Counted from the stretch's first letter, positions 1-7,356 are shown. The stretch is 11,194 nt of DNA from Comamonadaceae bacterium (GCA_947484245.1 CANKOT010000075.1:1-11194); one strand, 5' to 3'. Program-made: numbers and translations. The notes: generated from the letters alone by a model not told the origin.

Positions 1-171
1 CGGGCAATCTCTACGCGCAGCAATACCAAATAGGCACACGTTGATCTGGTTCCGGAGAGTGTGCGGGTAGGTAGCATCGAGCCGAGTGGGCAACCCTCGG
101 CCCAGAGTAATGGCGGTCACATTGAGGGCAACTTCAATGCACAGAATCCGGCTTATCGGCAGGCTTCACAC
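1..171 (+). ncRNA. rnpB: RNase P RNA (M1-type), 3' half; 5' part lies outside the window
   Basis: This is the catalytic RNA of ribonuclease P, which removes 5' leaders from precursor tRNAs. The sequence follows the 3' half of the bacterial type A RNA block by block. It has the CCAAATAGG element near 26-34, a stem GCACAC (34-39) with GTGTGC (59-64), GGGTAGG at 65-71, a stem GCCGAG (81-86) with CTCGGC (96-101), and the highly conserved 3' core CAGAATCCGGCTTATCGG at 142-159. The tail resembles the end of E. coli M1 RNA (GGCTTATCGG then a TTTCAC-like end), so I place the mature 3' end near 171; the exact base is uncertain. The E. coli RNA is about 377 nt, so roughly half is present. A terminator lies 24 nt downstream. 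No protein reading is needed here: frame 1 has a stop at 31-33. Confidence 0.92.
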
Positions 172-194
172 TTTTATGTTGGCACCAAGCCATG

Positions 195-222
195 AAAAAA
201 CGCGCCCTAGAGCGCGTTTTTT
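195..222. terminator. Bidirectional intrinsic terminator between rnpB and iscR
   Basis: Stem CGCGC (201-205) and GCGCG (212-216) encloses a 6-nt loop, with A6 before and T6 after. The arrangement is symmetrical, so it gives a GC stem plus U-run on both strands. It can end rnpB on the plus strand and the convergent iscR-like gene, whose stop is at 256, on the minus strand. Confidence 0.88.
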
Positions 223-255
223 GCTGGTTAAGCACAAGTCTGCTGAAGTGTGAAT

Positions 256-780
256 TTAGCGCGTAGGCACCAGGCTGGTTGCCAAAGCAAACACAGAATT
301 GGGCACGTTCATTTTGACGGGCTGGCTTTTGGGCTTGGCAAAGACACCACGCTTCACCACGGAAGGTGCTGGCTCAACCGTAATGCCCTTGGCGCGCTGC
401 TCAGACACCAATTGACGCAAGCTGATGGATTGCAAATGCGCCAACATTTTCTCGTTCAGGCTAGCCCACAATTCGCTGCTCATCCAGTTGTTGGCTTCTG
501 AGTTGCTCTCCTCTGAATCTGAGGAAAAGTCGACAGCGCTCACAATGTCGGCCATGGTGATTTTTTCGGCATTGCGAGCCAAGGAATAACCACCACCGGG
601 TCCGCGTGTGCTTTCGACCAAGTGGTGTTGGCGCAGCTTGCTGAACAATTGCTCGAGGTAGGACAGCGAAATTTGGTGACGCTCACTGATGGCCGAGAGC
701 GAGACGGGGCCTCGATCTTCGCGCAACGCGACATCGATCATGGCCGTGACGGCAAAACGACTTTTAGTGCTCAAACGCAT
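256..780 (-). CDS. iscR: IscR-like Rrf2-family regulator without cluster-binding cysteines
   Basis: This 174-residue protein belongs to the Rrf2 winged-helix regulators, most like IscR, which controls Fe-S cluster assembly genes. The N-terminal DNA-binding half is very close to E. coli IscR: MRLSTKSRFAVTAM at 1-14, the recognition region ISLSYLEQLFSKLR at 37-50, and the wing RGPGGGYSL at 59-67. In E. coli IscR the [2Fe-2S] cluster is held by three Cys and one His between the dimerisation helix and an ALW motif. Here that loop (about 85-103) is short, Ser/Glu/Asn-rich and contains neither Cys nor His; the whole protein has no cysteine. The C-terminal tail (about 130-174, ending near VPNSVFALATSL) is longer than in E. 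coli and I recall a similar tail in Burkholderiales IscR. The start is supported by AAGGAAG five bases upstream. It stands alone, without iscS or iscU beside it. Family is certain; orthology to iscR is likely but not proven. Confidence 0.85.
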   Translation of the reverse strand: MRLSTKSRFAVTAMIDVALREDRGPVSLSAISERHQISLSYLEQLFSKLRQHHLVESTRGPGGGYSLARNAEKITMADIVSAVDFSSDSEESNSEANNWMSSELWASLNEKMLAHLQSISLRQLVSEQRAKGITVEPAPSVVKRGVFAKPKSQPVKMNVPNSVFALATSLVPTR

Positions 781-807
781 GGTGGCTTCCTTTCGGCATA
801 AGAGACG

Positions 808-840
808 CTCAAACTTACAAACATTGTCTCAAACTTACAA
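808..840 (-). promoter_or_regulatory. Direct repeat (2 x 13 bp, 20-bp period) upstream of iscR-like gene
   Basis: CTCAAACTTACAA occurs twice, at 808-820 and 828-840, so the copies sit on the same face of the helix, two turns apart. They lie 28-60 bp upstream of the iscR-like start, where a promoter and operator are expected. Read on the minus strand each copy is TTGTAAGTTTGAG, whose TTGTAA could double as a -35 element. I see no convincing -10 and no match to the E. coli IscR type 1 or type 2 site. Binding by the neighbouring regulator is inference. Confidence 0.5.
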
Positions 841-894
841 GCACAAATGAGGATGTCCTGATGAATTTCAAGGGCTTGGTCAAGAAGAATGTCG

Positions 895-922
895 TAAAAA
901 TGCCCCAAAAAAGACATTTTTA
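895..922 (-). terminator. AT-rich hairpin after the S4-domain gene, possible weak terminator
   Basis: TAAAAATG (895-902) and CATTTTTA (915-922) form a perfect 8-bp stem around a 12-nt loop, just past the minus-strand stop at 925. The stem has little GC and no clean U-run follows it, so its role as a terminator is doubtful. Confidence 0.25.
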
Positions 923-924
923 TT

Positions 925-1650
925 TCAAAATCGCTCGTAAGGCATGAGCGCGCGCCATTGTCCTGGTGCCAAAGGTGCCATCAAGACCCGCCCCATGCGG
1001 ACCCTTTTGAGGCCAATCAGTCGCAGCCCCGTATTTTCAATGACACCAGCCGCATACCCCGGTTGGTACCCCTTGAAAGCCATGCGCAATCCGGTTTTTT
1101 GGGGAGATTCACTGCTGATGCTGGTTTTAAGGCCGATGGGGCACATGTCGTGGAGCTGCTCGGGGCTGACACTGGCTTGCACTTCCGCCAACATCTCGTG
1201 TTCCAAGGGTGTGCGCTCATCTTGAAGTTTACGAAGCATGCTGGGGTCTTCAGACAAAACCACCAAACCTGAGGCGGCATCTTCCAAGGCGGCAGCACAC
1301 TGCATCATTTTGAGAAGTCTGGGCGTGAGGCTGATGCCCGAGCGATCTTGCTTGGAGCGCATTTCGGGGGTCAAGTTTGTCCAGATGTGGGTGTGCCCTT
1401 GAGGCAGGCAAGTTTGCCCAGCCATTTTGTGCAAGATGACGGTGAGCAGGGGCACTTTGCCACGCTGCGCGGTGCTGTGTATGTCTATTTTTTCATCGCT
1501 CACTCGGTGAGCCGGTTCGTCCACCACCAACTCATTGACCTTGACCCAGCCCCCCACTATGACTTGCTCGGCTTCGCTGCGTGAGCACTTCAAAATATCG
1601 GCGACACGCTTGGCCAGTCGAACGCCTTCGGTCGGTTTCAATGGGGTCAT
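925..1650 (-). CDS. S4-domain RsuA/RluF-like pseudouridine synthase homologue with altered catalytic motif
   Basis: The 241-residue product has an N-terminal S4 RNA-binding domain (about 10-58, with VRLAKRVADILKCSRSEAEQ and GGWVKVNE) and a C-terminal domain like the RsuA/RluB/RluE/RluF pseudouridine synthases, which isomerise single uridines in rRNA. Family length (about 230-290) agrees. The catalytic signature in active enzymes is R-L-D-x-x-(S/T)-x-G-L. The aligned segment here is A-L-E-D-A-A-S-G-L (121-129), followed by VVLSED, so the usual Arg is Ala and the nucleophilic Asp position is Glu. An Asp sits one residue later, at 124. The C-terminus (KRVRMGRV, then PGQWRALMPYERF) keeps the family fold signature. 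I chose the ATG at 1650 because it precedes the S4 domain directly and starts 10 nt after the upstream gene's stop; in-frame sequence further upstream overlaps that gene. No strong ribosome binding site is visible, so translational coupling is likely. It may be an RNA-binding pseudoenzyme. Confidence 0.82.
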   Translation of the reverse strand: MTPLKPTEGVRLAKRVADILKCSRSEAEQVIVGGWVKVNELVVDEPAHRVSDEKIDIHSTAQRGKVPLLTVILHKMAGQTCLPQGHTHIWTNLTPEMRSKQDRSGISLTPRLLKMMQCAAALEDAASGLVVLSEDPSMLRKLQDERTPLEHEMLAEVQASVSPEQLHDMCPIGLKTSISSESPQKTGLRMAFKGYQPGYAAGVIENTGLRLIGLKRVRMGRVLMAPLAPGQWRALMPYERF

Positions 1651-1660
1651 GGATGGCGCG

Positions 1661-3301
1661 TCAAGGGTTGCCAGGCGGCATCGATTGAATGCGGTCGACG
1701 TGGGCTTGCAATGAGCGCGCAGCCACAGGCCATAAGCGTTCGGGCACGTCGCTGTAGGCGTGTGCCACCCAGTCTTCCAAAGTGCCGTGAGGCAAAGCGC
1801 GCATAGCCGCAATCACTTTGGCTTCGCGCTTTAAACGATGGGCTTTGAGTTGGGCAATGGCTTGCGCGGCAAATCCCAAAACATAGCCGTGGGCGGGCAA
1901 AATAAATTCAAGCTGATGGGCTTGGCATTCACGGGCCAGCAAGTCAAGCGAATCGAGGTAATCGTTCATGCTGCCGTCTGGCGGGTTGACCACTGTGGTG
2001 CTGCCATTGAGCACGTGATCGCCGGTGAACAACAAGCCATCTTCCAAAAGTGCCAAACACAAATGGTTGGCGGCATGGCCGGGGGTGTGCAGCACTTTCA
2101 AGCTGTGCTCACCCACCTTCAAAACTTCGCCGTGTTCGAGTTCGCGATCGGGTTTGAATTGGCTTTGTGCGTTGGCTGTGCTGGCGGAAGACAAGCCTAA
2201 GATGGGCGGTATGCCACCCGCTTGTTGCTGGCAAAGCCCCTGCAGGGGTTTTGCGCCCGGCGAATGATCGGGATGGGAGTGGGTGCACACAATCATGCGA
2301 ATTTGGCCGCCCGTATTACGCCAAATTTTTTCGAGATGGTCGGGGTCGGCAGGTCCCGGGTCGATCACAATAAAACCACTGTGGGGGTCGCCCACCCAAT
2401 AGGTGTTGGTGCCCGGACCCGTCATCACGCCGGGGTTGGGCGCGGTGAGGCGGTGAACATTTTTAAGCAGCGCAACGGGATGATCTGACTGCCAATCGAG
2501 GTGGTGCACGATTTGACCATCGGGGCAGGTGAGCGCCAATTCGCCAAAGGGCGATTCGTGCTCCATGTAGCGCGCTTCTTTGCCGGCAAGCCAGCCCGCG
2601 CGCGGACAACTGGTCCACAGCGGTTCGTCGTTGACGGCGCAGGCATCGAGCACCGCTTGCACAGTGGCAAATGGTGTGAGGCGCTGCAGGGTGCGGATGG
2701 TGGGGAAAATGATGAAAAACTGGCCCGCCTCATGGCGCTGAAGGGCATCGGCTGGGCGAATCCACTCCGGCTCAAACTGCTCAGATTCATCGGCCACAGG
2801 CGTTTGGTCCTCGGGCATGCGCGCCACCAAGAAGGGCACATCGAAGCGCTTGGGCAAATCGCGGTCGGTGATCCAGTGGGCCAGCACGTACACCTGATGG
2901 GCCGCCATTTGCAAGCCTAGAGCGGCACATTGGGCGGCAAAGGGCTGGCTGCGGTCGAGCTTGGCGATGTCTTGCGCAGTGGCCATGCTCTGGTCGGGTC
3001 GGCAGGCTAGCAAGATGCCCAATTCTTCAAAGCTTTCGCGAATGGCGGCAATGGCCTGCGTGAGGTGCAGGTCGCTTTGCGTGGGCCGGCGCACGGCTTG
3101 GGCGTGTGATGCCGCATCGAGCGGGTCGATGCCCCCGCCAGGAAACACATAGGCGCCAGGTGCAAAGCTGGCTGTGAGCGAGCGCCGAGTCATGAGCACT
3201 TCGATGCCGTGAGGGCTGTCGCGCAGCAACAGCACTGTGGCGGCCGGCCATGGGGTGGCGGGTTCTCGCTGGGGATGCAACAGTTGATGAGGTCTGACCA
3301 T
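1661..3301 (-). CDS. Nudix hydrolase-metallo-beta-lactamase fold fusion protein
   Basis: This 546-residue protein joins two hydrolase folds. Residues about 17-215 are Nudix-like: [13 protein letters not shown] at 48-60 and RESFEELG at 88-95 match the two halves of the Nudix box, separated by a longer insert than the classical spacing. That resembles the NUDT19-like branch, whose members act on CoA derivatives. Residues about 280-480 are a metallo-beta-lactamase domain with the metal motifs HSHPDH (341-346), TPGH (His409), GDH (Asp428) and AHG (His471). The tail (about 484-540) looks like the winged-helix end seen in LACTB2-type proteins, which include RNA-cleaving enzymes. Substrate cannot be read from sequence. 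No signal peptide is seen, so it should be cytoplasmic. The ATG at 3301 is the first start after the divergent spacer. It probably forms a two-gene operon with the S4-domain gene 10 nt downstream. The architecture and all metal ligands appear intact. Confidence 0.85.
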   Translation of the reverse strand: MVRPHQLLHPQREPATPWPAATVLLLRDSPHGIEVLMTRRSLTASFAPGAYVFPGGGIDPLDAASHAQAVRRPTQSDLHLTQAIAAIRESFEELGILLACRPDQSMATAQDIAKLDRSQPFAAQCAALGLQMAAHQVYVLAHWITDRDLPKRFDVPFLVARMPEDQTPVADESEQFEPEWIRPADALQRHEAGQFFIIFPTIRTLQRLTPFATVQAVLDACAVNDEPLWTSCPRAGWLAGKEARYMEHESPFGELALTCPDGQIVHHLDWQSDHPVALLKNVHRLTAPNPGVMTGPGTNTYWVGDPHSGFIVIDPGPADPDHLEKIWRNTGGQIRMIVCTHSHPDHSPGAKPLQGLCQQQAGGIPPILGLSSASTANAQSQFKPDRELEHGEVLKVGEHSLKVLHTPGHAANHLCLALLEDGLLFTGDHVLNGSTTVVNPPDGSMNDYLDSLDLLARECQAHQLEFILPAHGYVLGFAAQAIAQLKAHRLKREAKVIAAMRALPHGTLEDWVAHAYSDVPERLWPVAARSLQAHVDRIQSMPPGNP

Positions 3302-3356
3302 TCACCGATTATCAGGCCTTGCGCCAACCAAGGTCCGAACCGAGGATAATTCGGCC
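3302..3356. promoter_or_regulatory. Divergent promoter spacer between the Nudix-MBL gene and dapF
   Basis: The 55-bp gap must hold start signals for both directions. GATAAT at 3345-3350 (plus) and GATAAT at 3313-3308 (minus) are each good -10 hexamers, but no well-spaced -35 accompanies either, and both lie very near the start codons. GAGGA at 3342-3346 is a plausible ribosome binding site for dapF and overlaps the plus-strand -10-like hexamer, so one of the two readings is wrong or the dapF promoter lies further upstream. Confidence 0.35.
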
Positions 3357-4259
3357 ATGCGAATTCGCTTTACAAAAATGCAAGGGGCCGGCAACGACTT
3401 TGTGGTGCTTGACGAAACACAAGCGCGCCACAACTTCAGCACCGCCCAATACCGCTTCTTGGCCGACCGACATTTTGGTGTGGGTGCCGACCAAATTCTC
3501 ACGGTGCGACCTGCACCCCATCCATCTCTCGACTTTGAATACGTGATTCACAACGCCGATGGCGGTGAGGTGGAGCACTGCGGCAATGGCGCTCGCTGCT
3601 TTGTGCGCTATGTGCGCGACAAAGGCCTGACCACCAAAGACCGCATTCGTGTAAAAGTGAAGCAAGGCGAAATTGAATTGCAAATGAACGCCGATGGCCG
3701 TGTCACGGTCAACATGGGCGCCCCCATTTTTGATGCTCCCAAAGTACCGTTTCATTTTGAAGGCCTGCAACACAAAGTGGTCGGTGATTGCCAAGTCTGG
3801 CATTTGCCTTTGAAAATCAATGCTGCCAGCAGTGACTTTTCGGCTGGGGTCGATGTGACGGTGTTGTCCATGGGCAACCCGCACGCTGTTCAACTGGTGG
3901 ACAGCGTCGACACCGCGCCGGTCCTGAGCCTTGGCCCCTTGATTGAAAATCACAGCGCCTTTCCCAATCGTGTGAATGCAGGCTTTATGCAGATCCTCAG
4001 TCGCGATGCAATTCGCTTGCGTGTGTTTGAACGCGGTGCCGGCGAAACCTTGGCTTGCGGCACGGGCGCTTGCGCAGCCGTGGTGGCTGGCATCCGCATG
4101 GGCTTGCTCAACCCCAAAGTCGATGTGCAAACCCATGGCGGCGTGCTCACCATTGAATGGCAGGGCGGCGCTTTGAAAGATGTGTCGCAGCCCGTGCTGA
4201 TGACCGGCCCAGCCACTTCGGTGTTTGAAGGCGAAATTGACGTTCCCGAATTACCTTGA
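3357..4259 (+). CDS. dapF: Diaminopimelate epimerase
   Basis: The enzyme interconverts LL- and meso-diaminopimelate without a cofactor. It supplies meso-DAP for peptidoglycan and, via decarboxylation, lysine. The product of 300 residues has all family landmarks: [13 protein letters not shown] at 8-20, the first catalytic cysteine Cys75 in [14 protein letters not shown] at 173-178, ERGAGET at 225-231, the second catalytic cysteine Cys234 in ACGTGACA, and the terminal MTGPA...VFEGE at 282-293. It is somewhat longer than the E. coli enzyme (about 274), with small extensions around 50-60 and 150-165. The ATG at 3357 is preceded by GAGGA with a 10-nt spacing. It heads the run dapF-DUF484-xerC, the same order as dapF-yigA-xerC in E. 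coli. Confidence 0.97.
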   Translation: MRIRFTKMQGAGNDFVVLDETQARHNFSTAQYRFLADRHFGVGADQILTVRPAPHPSLDFEYVIHNADGGEVEHCGNGARCFVRYVRDKGLTTKDRIRVKVKQGEIELQMNADGRVTVNMGAPIFDAPKVPFHFEGLQHKVVGDCQVWHLPLKINAASSDFSAGVDVTVLSMGNPHAVQLVDSVDTAPVLSLGPLIENHSAFPNRVNAGFMQILSRDAIRLRVFERGAGETLACGTGACAAVVAGIRMGLLNPKVDVQTHGGVLTIEWQGGALKDVSQPVLMTGPATSVFEGEIDVPELP

Positions 4260-4273
4260 TCAGAAAGACAGGC

Positions 4274-4969
4274 ATGACTTCCACTTCCATCAATCCGATG
4301 AACCCCATCACCGAAGATGACATCGCTGAATTCTTGGCCAATACGCCTGATTTTTTTGAACGCCATGCGCAGTTGCTGTCATCGGTTCATTTGATGAGTC
4401 CAGACAACCACCGCTCGGTGAGCTTGCAAGAGCGCCAAGCACAGATGTTGCGCGACAAAATTCGCGCTTTGGAAATGCGCATCATGGACATGATTCGCCA
4501 TGGCAACGAGAACATGATCATCACAGAGAAGCTGCAAAAATGGGCTTGTGAGTTGTTGCAAACGCCGGCTTCTGAGCGTGTTCTTTCCGCTTTGAAAAAC
4601 ATTGAAACGCGCTTCCAAGTGCCACAAGTGGCGTTGCGCTTGTGGGGCGTGGCCGATGTGTTTGCCGATGCACCCTATGCGCAAGCTGTGGGTGAAGAAG
4701 TGAAGCAAGCCGCCGCCAGTTATGCAGCGCCTTTTGTGGGTGCCAGCTCGGGTGTAGAAGCTGTGCAATGGTTGCAAGCACCAGCCCAAGCGGCGTCAGT
4801 GGCTTTGTTGCCTCTTCGACTCAGCAAAGATCAAGCGCCATTTGGTTTGTTGGTGTTGGCTTCGCCCGATGCGCAGCGTTATCACAGCGGCATGGGCACC
4901 GATTTTTTAGAGCACTTGGCAGAGCTTTGCAGCGCGGCATTGTCTGCTTTGTTGCCAGCCAAAGGCTAA
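4274..4969 (+). CDS. DUF484 family protein (YigA-like, GAF-type fold)
   Basis: This 231-residue protein of unknown biochemical role belongs to DUF484, the family encoded between dapF and xerC in many proteobacteria. Features seen are an N-terminal helical segment (ITEDDIAEFLANTPDFFERH, 12-31) and a coiled-coil-like stretch around SLQERQAQMLRDKIRALE (50-67), followed by a GAF-like alpha/beta domain (about 90-230). The domain ends with DAQRYHSGMGTDFLEHLAEL (199-218), a typical family signature. I prefer the ATG at 4274, 14 nt after dapF stops. An in-frame TTG at 4256 overlaps the dapF stop (TTGA) and would add six residues, but it is less likely. No membrane segment is seen. Position in the operon suggests a link to cell-wall or chromosome-end functions, but no activity is established. 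Confidence 0.88.
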   Translation: MTSTSINPMNPITEDDIAEFLANTPDFFERHAQLLSSVHLMSPDNHRSVSLQERQAQMLRDKIRALEMRIMDMIRHGNENMIITEKLQKWACELLQTPASERVLSALKNIETRFQVPQVALRLWGVADVFADAPYAQAVGEEVKQAAASYAAPFVGASSGVEAVQWLQAPAQAASVALLPLRLSKDQAPFGLLVLASPDAQRYHSGMGTDFLEHLAELCSAALSALLPAKG

Positions 4970-4979
4970 GGCTTCAGCC

Positions 4980-5957
4980 ATGGATGAGCGCGTTGCGCGG
5001 TACCTCGATCATGTGCGTTTTGAAAAACGCTTGGCCGAGCGAACCTCAACGCTGTATGCCTTAGATCTTCAAAAGCTGTTTGATTTGGCGCAGACCGCCG
5101 ATGTCGATTTGGCGCAGGTGCAAACCACACATGTGCGCAGGTGGGTGGCTCAAATGCACAGTGGCGGCCGCAGCGGCCGCGGCATTGCACTTATTTTGTC
5201 GGGCTGGCGCGGTTTCTACCACTGGTTGGCCCGCGAAAGCCTCATTGCCCACAATCCCGTAGAGGGTGTTCGTGCACCCAAAGTTTCAAAGCCCTTGCCC
5301 AAAGCATTGGGCGTGGATGAGGCCGTGCAGTTGGCCGAGCACTCGGAAGAAGCCGATGACCCTTGGCTAGAAGCGCGTGATGTTGCCATGGTTGAACTTT
5401 TATACGGTTGTGGTTTGCGGGTGGCCGAGCTCACGGGCTTGGATGTGGCAGCCAGTTCGGAGGCCGCCAAAAAAGGCCGAGGTTGGATTGATTTGCAAGG
5501 CGCTGAAGTGATGGTGCAAGGCAAGGGGGGTAAGCGCAGAACAGTGCCTTTGGGGCAAGCCGCAGTCAAGGCGCTTGAGGCCTGGTTGCCCTTGCGCAGC
5601 CAAGCCCTGGGCATGATGACGCAGTCAGTGCCGGGCTTGTCGGATGCAGCTTTGGCTCTTTTTCCGGGACGGTATGGCACACGCTTGACAGCACAGTCGG
5701 TGTGGCAGCGCTTAAAGCGCCGCAGCTTGTTGGCTGGCTTGGCCACGCCTGTGCATCCCCACATGTTGCGGCACTCTTTTGCCAGCCATGTGTTGCAGTC
5801 GAGCAGTGATTTGCGCGCGGTGCAAGAGTTGCTGGGTCACGCCAACATCAGCACCACGCAGGTGTACACGCGCTTGGATTTTCAGCACTTGGCGAAGGCA
5901 TACGACGCAGCGCACCCAAGGGCCAAGCGCGGCGCTGGTAACTCAGAGAAAAAATAA
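4980..5957 (+). CDS. xerC: Tyrosine recombinase XerC
   Basis: XerC acts with XerD at the chromosomal dif site to resolve chromosome dimers at division. The 325-residue protein has an N-terminal SAM-like core-binding domain (about 1-95) and a C-terminal catalytic domain with the full set of active-site residues: Arg147 (GCGLRVAEL), Lys182 (QGKGGKRR), His261 and Arg264 (HMLRHSFASH), His287 (LLGHANIST) and the nucleophile Tyr296 (QVYTRL). It is longer than E. coli XerC (298) because of an insert near 156-172 between the first catalytic Arg and the lysine hairpin, and a second near 205-225. It starts 10 nt after the DUF484 gene and is probably co-transcribed. The neighbourhood favours XerC over XerD or an integrase; no att-like or mobile context is present. 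Confidence 0.95.
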   Translation: MDERVARYLDHVRFEKRLAERTSTLYALDLQKLFDLAQTADVDLAQVQTTHVRRWVAQMHSGGRSGRGIALILSGWRGFYHWLARESLIAHNPVEGVRAPKVSKPLPKALGVDEAVQLAEHSEEADDPWLEARDVAMVELLYGCGLRVAELTGLDVAASSEAAKKGRGWIDLQGAEVMVQGKGGKRRTVPLGQAAVKALEAWLPLRSQALGMMTQSVPGLSDAALALFPGRYGTRLTAQSVWQRLKRRSLLAGLATPVHPHMLRHSFASHVLQSSSDLRAVQELLGHANISTTQVYTRLDFQHLAKAYDAAHPRAKRGAGNSEKK

Positions 5958-6008
5958 TCGCCAGTGGCCGCAGACTTTGAAGGCCTCACTGAGTGGGACA
6001 ATGACAAC

Positions 6009-7193
6009 ATGAAAACGATTCGACTCAAAGCGGGCAAAGAACGCTCTTTGCAACGCCAACATCCTTGGATTTTTGAATCGGCCATTGCCAAAGGCAGTGC
6101 CGATGCAGGCGAAACCGTGCGTGTGGAATCGCATGAAGGCGTGTTTTTGGCTTGGGCTTCGTTCAGTCCAAGCTCGCGCATTCGCGCACGGGTTTGGAGT
6201 TTTGATGAGGCACAGCGCATCGACAACGCCTTCATTGAAGGCCTGATTCAAAAAGCGGTTCAAGCGCGCAGTTTGTTTGACATTCAGAGCAATGGCATGC
6301 GTTTGGTGCATGGCGAGTCCGATGGCTTGCCTGGCTTGGTGGTCGATCGCTATGGCGACACCCTTGTGGCGCAATTCACTTCATGTGGCACCGAGCGTTT
6401 CAAGTCAGTCATGTCAGATGCTTTGCTCAAGGCGACAGGTTTGACCAAGCTCTACGAGCGATCAGACGGCAATGTGCGATCTCTGGAGGGCCTGCCTGAA
6501 ATCACGGGTTGGCTGCGCGGCCAAGGCCCGACAGAGATCGTGCTGCAAGAGCATCAATGGCAGTTGTCGCTCAACATTGCAGAGGGACACAAAACAGGTT
6601 TTTATTTGGACCAACGCGACAGCCGTTTGCGCTTTTACCAGCACACGAAATTCCGAAAATTTCAAAACGTGCTCAATTGCTATTGCTACACGGGTGGTTT
6701 CAGTGTGGCGGCGTTGGCCGCAGGTGCGGGCCATGTCACGTCCATCGATTCGTCGGGTCCGGCCATCGAGAAAGCCAAGGCCAATGTGTTGCTCAATGGT
6801 TTTGAGTTGTCGCGCACCACCTTCATGGATGCCGATGTGAATGCGTCACTTCGCTCGTTCATTGAACAAGGCCTGCAGTTCGATGCCATTGTGCTTGACC
6901 CGCCCAAGTTTGCGCCTACTGCAGCCCATGCCGAACGTGCTGCGCGTGCTTACAAAGACATCAACCGATTGGCGTTCAAGTTGTTGGTGCCTGGGGGAGA
7001 GTTATTCACTTACTCTTGCTCGGGGGGCATCAGTGCCGATTTGTTTCACAAGATTGTGGCTTCTGCTGGCACCGATGCGGGGGTGGATGGGTATATCAGT
7101 GAGCGTTTGCAGGGGGCGCCGGATCATCCTATGACAGTTTATTTTCCTGAAGGGGAGTACCTTAAGGGGCTTGTGGTGGTTAAGAAACTTTGA
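6009..7193 (+). CDS. rlmI: Class I SAM-dependent rRNA methyltransferase, RlmI-like (23S rRNA m5C)
   Basis: E. coli RlmI methylates C1962 of 23S rRNA using S-adenosylmethionine. This 394-residue protein matches its length (396) and layout. There is an N-terminal PUA-like RNA-binding domain (about 1-75, MKTIRLKAGKERSL, then HPWIFESAI), a central segment with HGESDGLPGLVVDRYGD (101-117), and GFYLDQRD at 197-204. The Rossmann methyltransferase domain carries motif I LNCYCYTGGFSVAAL (222-236), motif IV DPPKF (297-301) and SCSGG with Cys337 as the likely catalytic cysteine (336-340). I chose the ATG at 6009 because it begins the conserved N-terminus; an in-frame GTG at 5964 would add 15 unconserved residues. 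It follows xerC after 51 nt. The last 66 codons differ in codon choice: 7 of 10 glycines use GGG, whereas none of about 26 earlier glycines does. Exact target base is inferred from family. Confidence 0.88.
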   Translation: MKTIRLKAGKERSLQRQHPWIFESAIAKGSADAGETVRVESHEGVFLAWASFSPSSRIRARVWSFDEAQRIDNAFIEGLIQKAVQARSLFDIQSNGMRLVHGESDGLPGLVVDRYGDTLVAQFTSCGTERFKSVMSDALLKATGLTKLYERSDGNVRSLEGLPEITGWLRGQGPTEIVLQEHQWQLSLNIAEGHKTGFYLDQRDSRLRFYQHTKFRKFQNVLNCYCYTGGFSVAALAAGAGHVTSIDSSGPAIEKAKANVLLNGFELSRTTFMDADVNASLRSFIEQGLQFDAIVLDPPKFAPTAAHAERAARAYKDINRLAFKLLVPGGELFTYSCSGGISADLFHKIVASAGTDAGVDGYISERLQGAPDHPMTVYFPEGEYLKGLVVVKKL

Positions 7194-7214
7194 GGGCCCT
7201 TTTTCTCTCGCACA

Positions 7215-7292
7215 CAGGCTGAGGATGTCATGGGCGGGCGCCTCATACTGGGGTACCAGAAATCGTTGCCCGCCCATGACATCCTCAGCCTG
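7215..7292. repeat. Perfect 25-bp inverted repeat with 28-nt loop
   Basis: The arms 7215-7239 (starting CAGGCTGAGGATG, ending GGGCGGGC) and 7268-7292 (starting GCCCGCCC, ending CTCAGCCTG) are exact reverse complements over 25 bp. The 28-nt loop holds a small secondary hairpin, CTGG (7248-7251) with CCAG (7256-7259). T5 occurs at 7298-7302, five bases past the stem, so the structure could end transcription from the methyltransferase gene. A terminator stem this long and perfect is unusual, and a mobile palindromic element or a leader structure for the GTPase gene is possible. Confidence 0.9.
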
Positions 7293-7313
7293 CTGGGTTT
7301 TTGCGGGGGTGGG

Positions 7314-7349
7314 TACACTTCAGGGCTCTGTTGTTTCTCTCTTTTGGAG
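7314..7349 (+). promoter_or_regulatory. Candidate promoter -10 and ribosome binding site of the CobW-family gene
   Basis: TACACT at 7314-7319 is an acceptable -10 hexamer; a -35 at normal spacing would fall at the end of the inverted repeat and is not recognisable. GGAG at 7346-7349, seven bases before the ATG at 7357, is a good ribosome binding site and decides the start. No Zur-type palindrome is visible in the spacer. Confidence 0.35.
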
Positions 7350-7356
7350 TGTTTTC

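Noticed and set aside
34..195. A possible C-terminal coding fragment ending in a TGA at 193-195
   Set aside because: The same bases match the conserved 3' half of RNase P RNA, including its stems and 3' core, and the frame is closed by a stop at 31-33.
3312..4136. Minus-strand open frame of 274 codons opposite dapF
   Set aside because: dapF is unmistakable on the plus strand, and the antisense translation has no recognisable domain.
5164..5180. Two near-adjacent GCGGCCGC palindromes inside xerC
   Set aside because: They encode a Gly/Arg/Ser loop (GGRSGRG) in the N-terminal domain of an intact gene and have no other sign of being an element.
4980..5957. Tyrosine recombinase as a sign of an integrated mobile element
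   Set aside because: Gene order dapF-DUF484-xerC is the conserved chromosomal setting, and no att repeats or phage genes are nearby.
7171..7356. In-frame upstream extension of the CobW-family gene
   Set aside because: It would overlap the methyltransferase stop and run through the inverted repeat; the ATG at 7357 has a well-placed GGAG and begins the conserved MALIPATILTGFLG.
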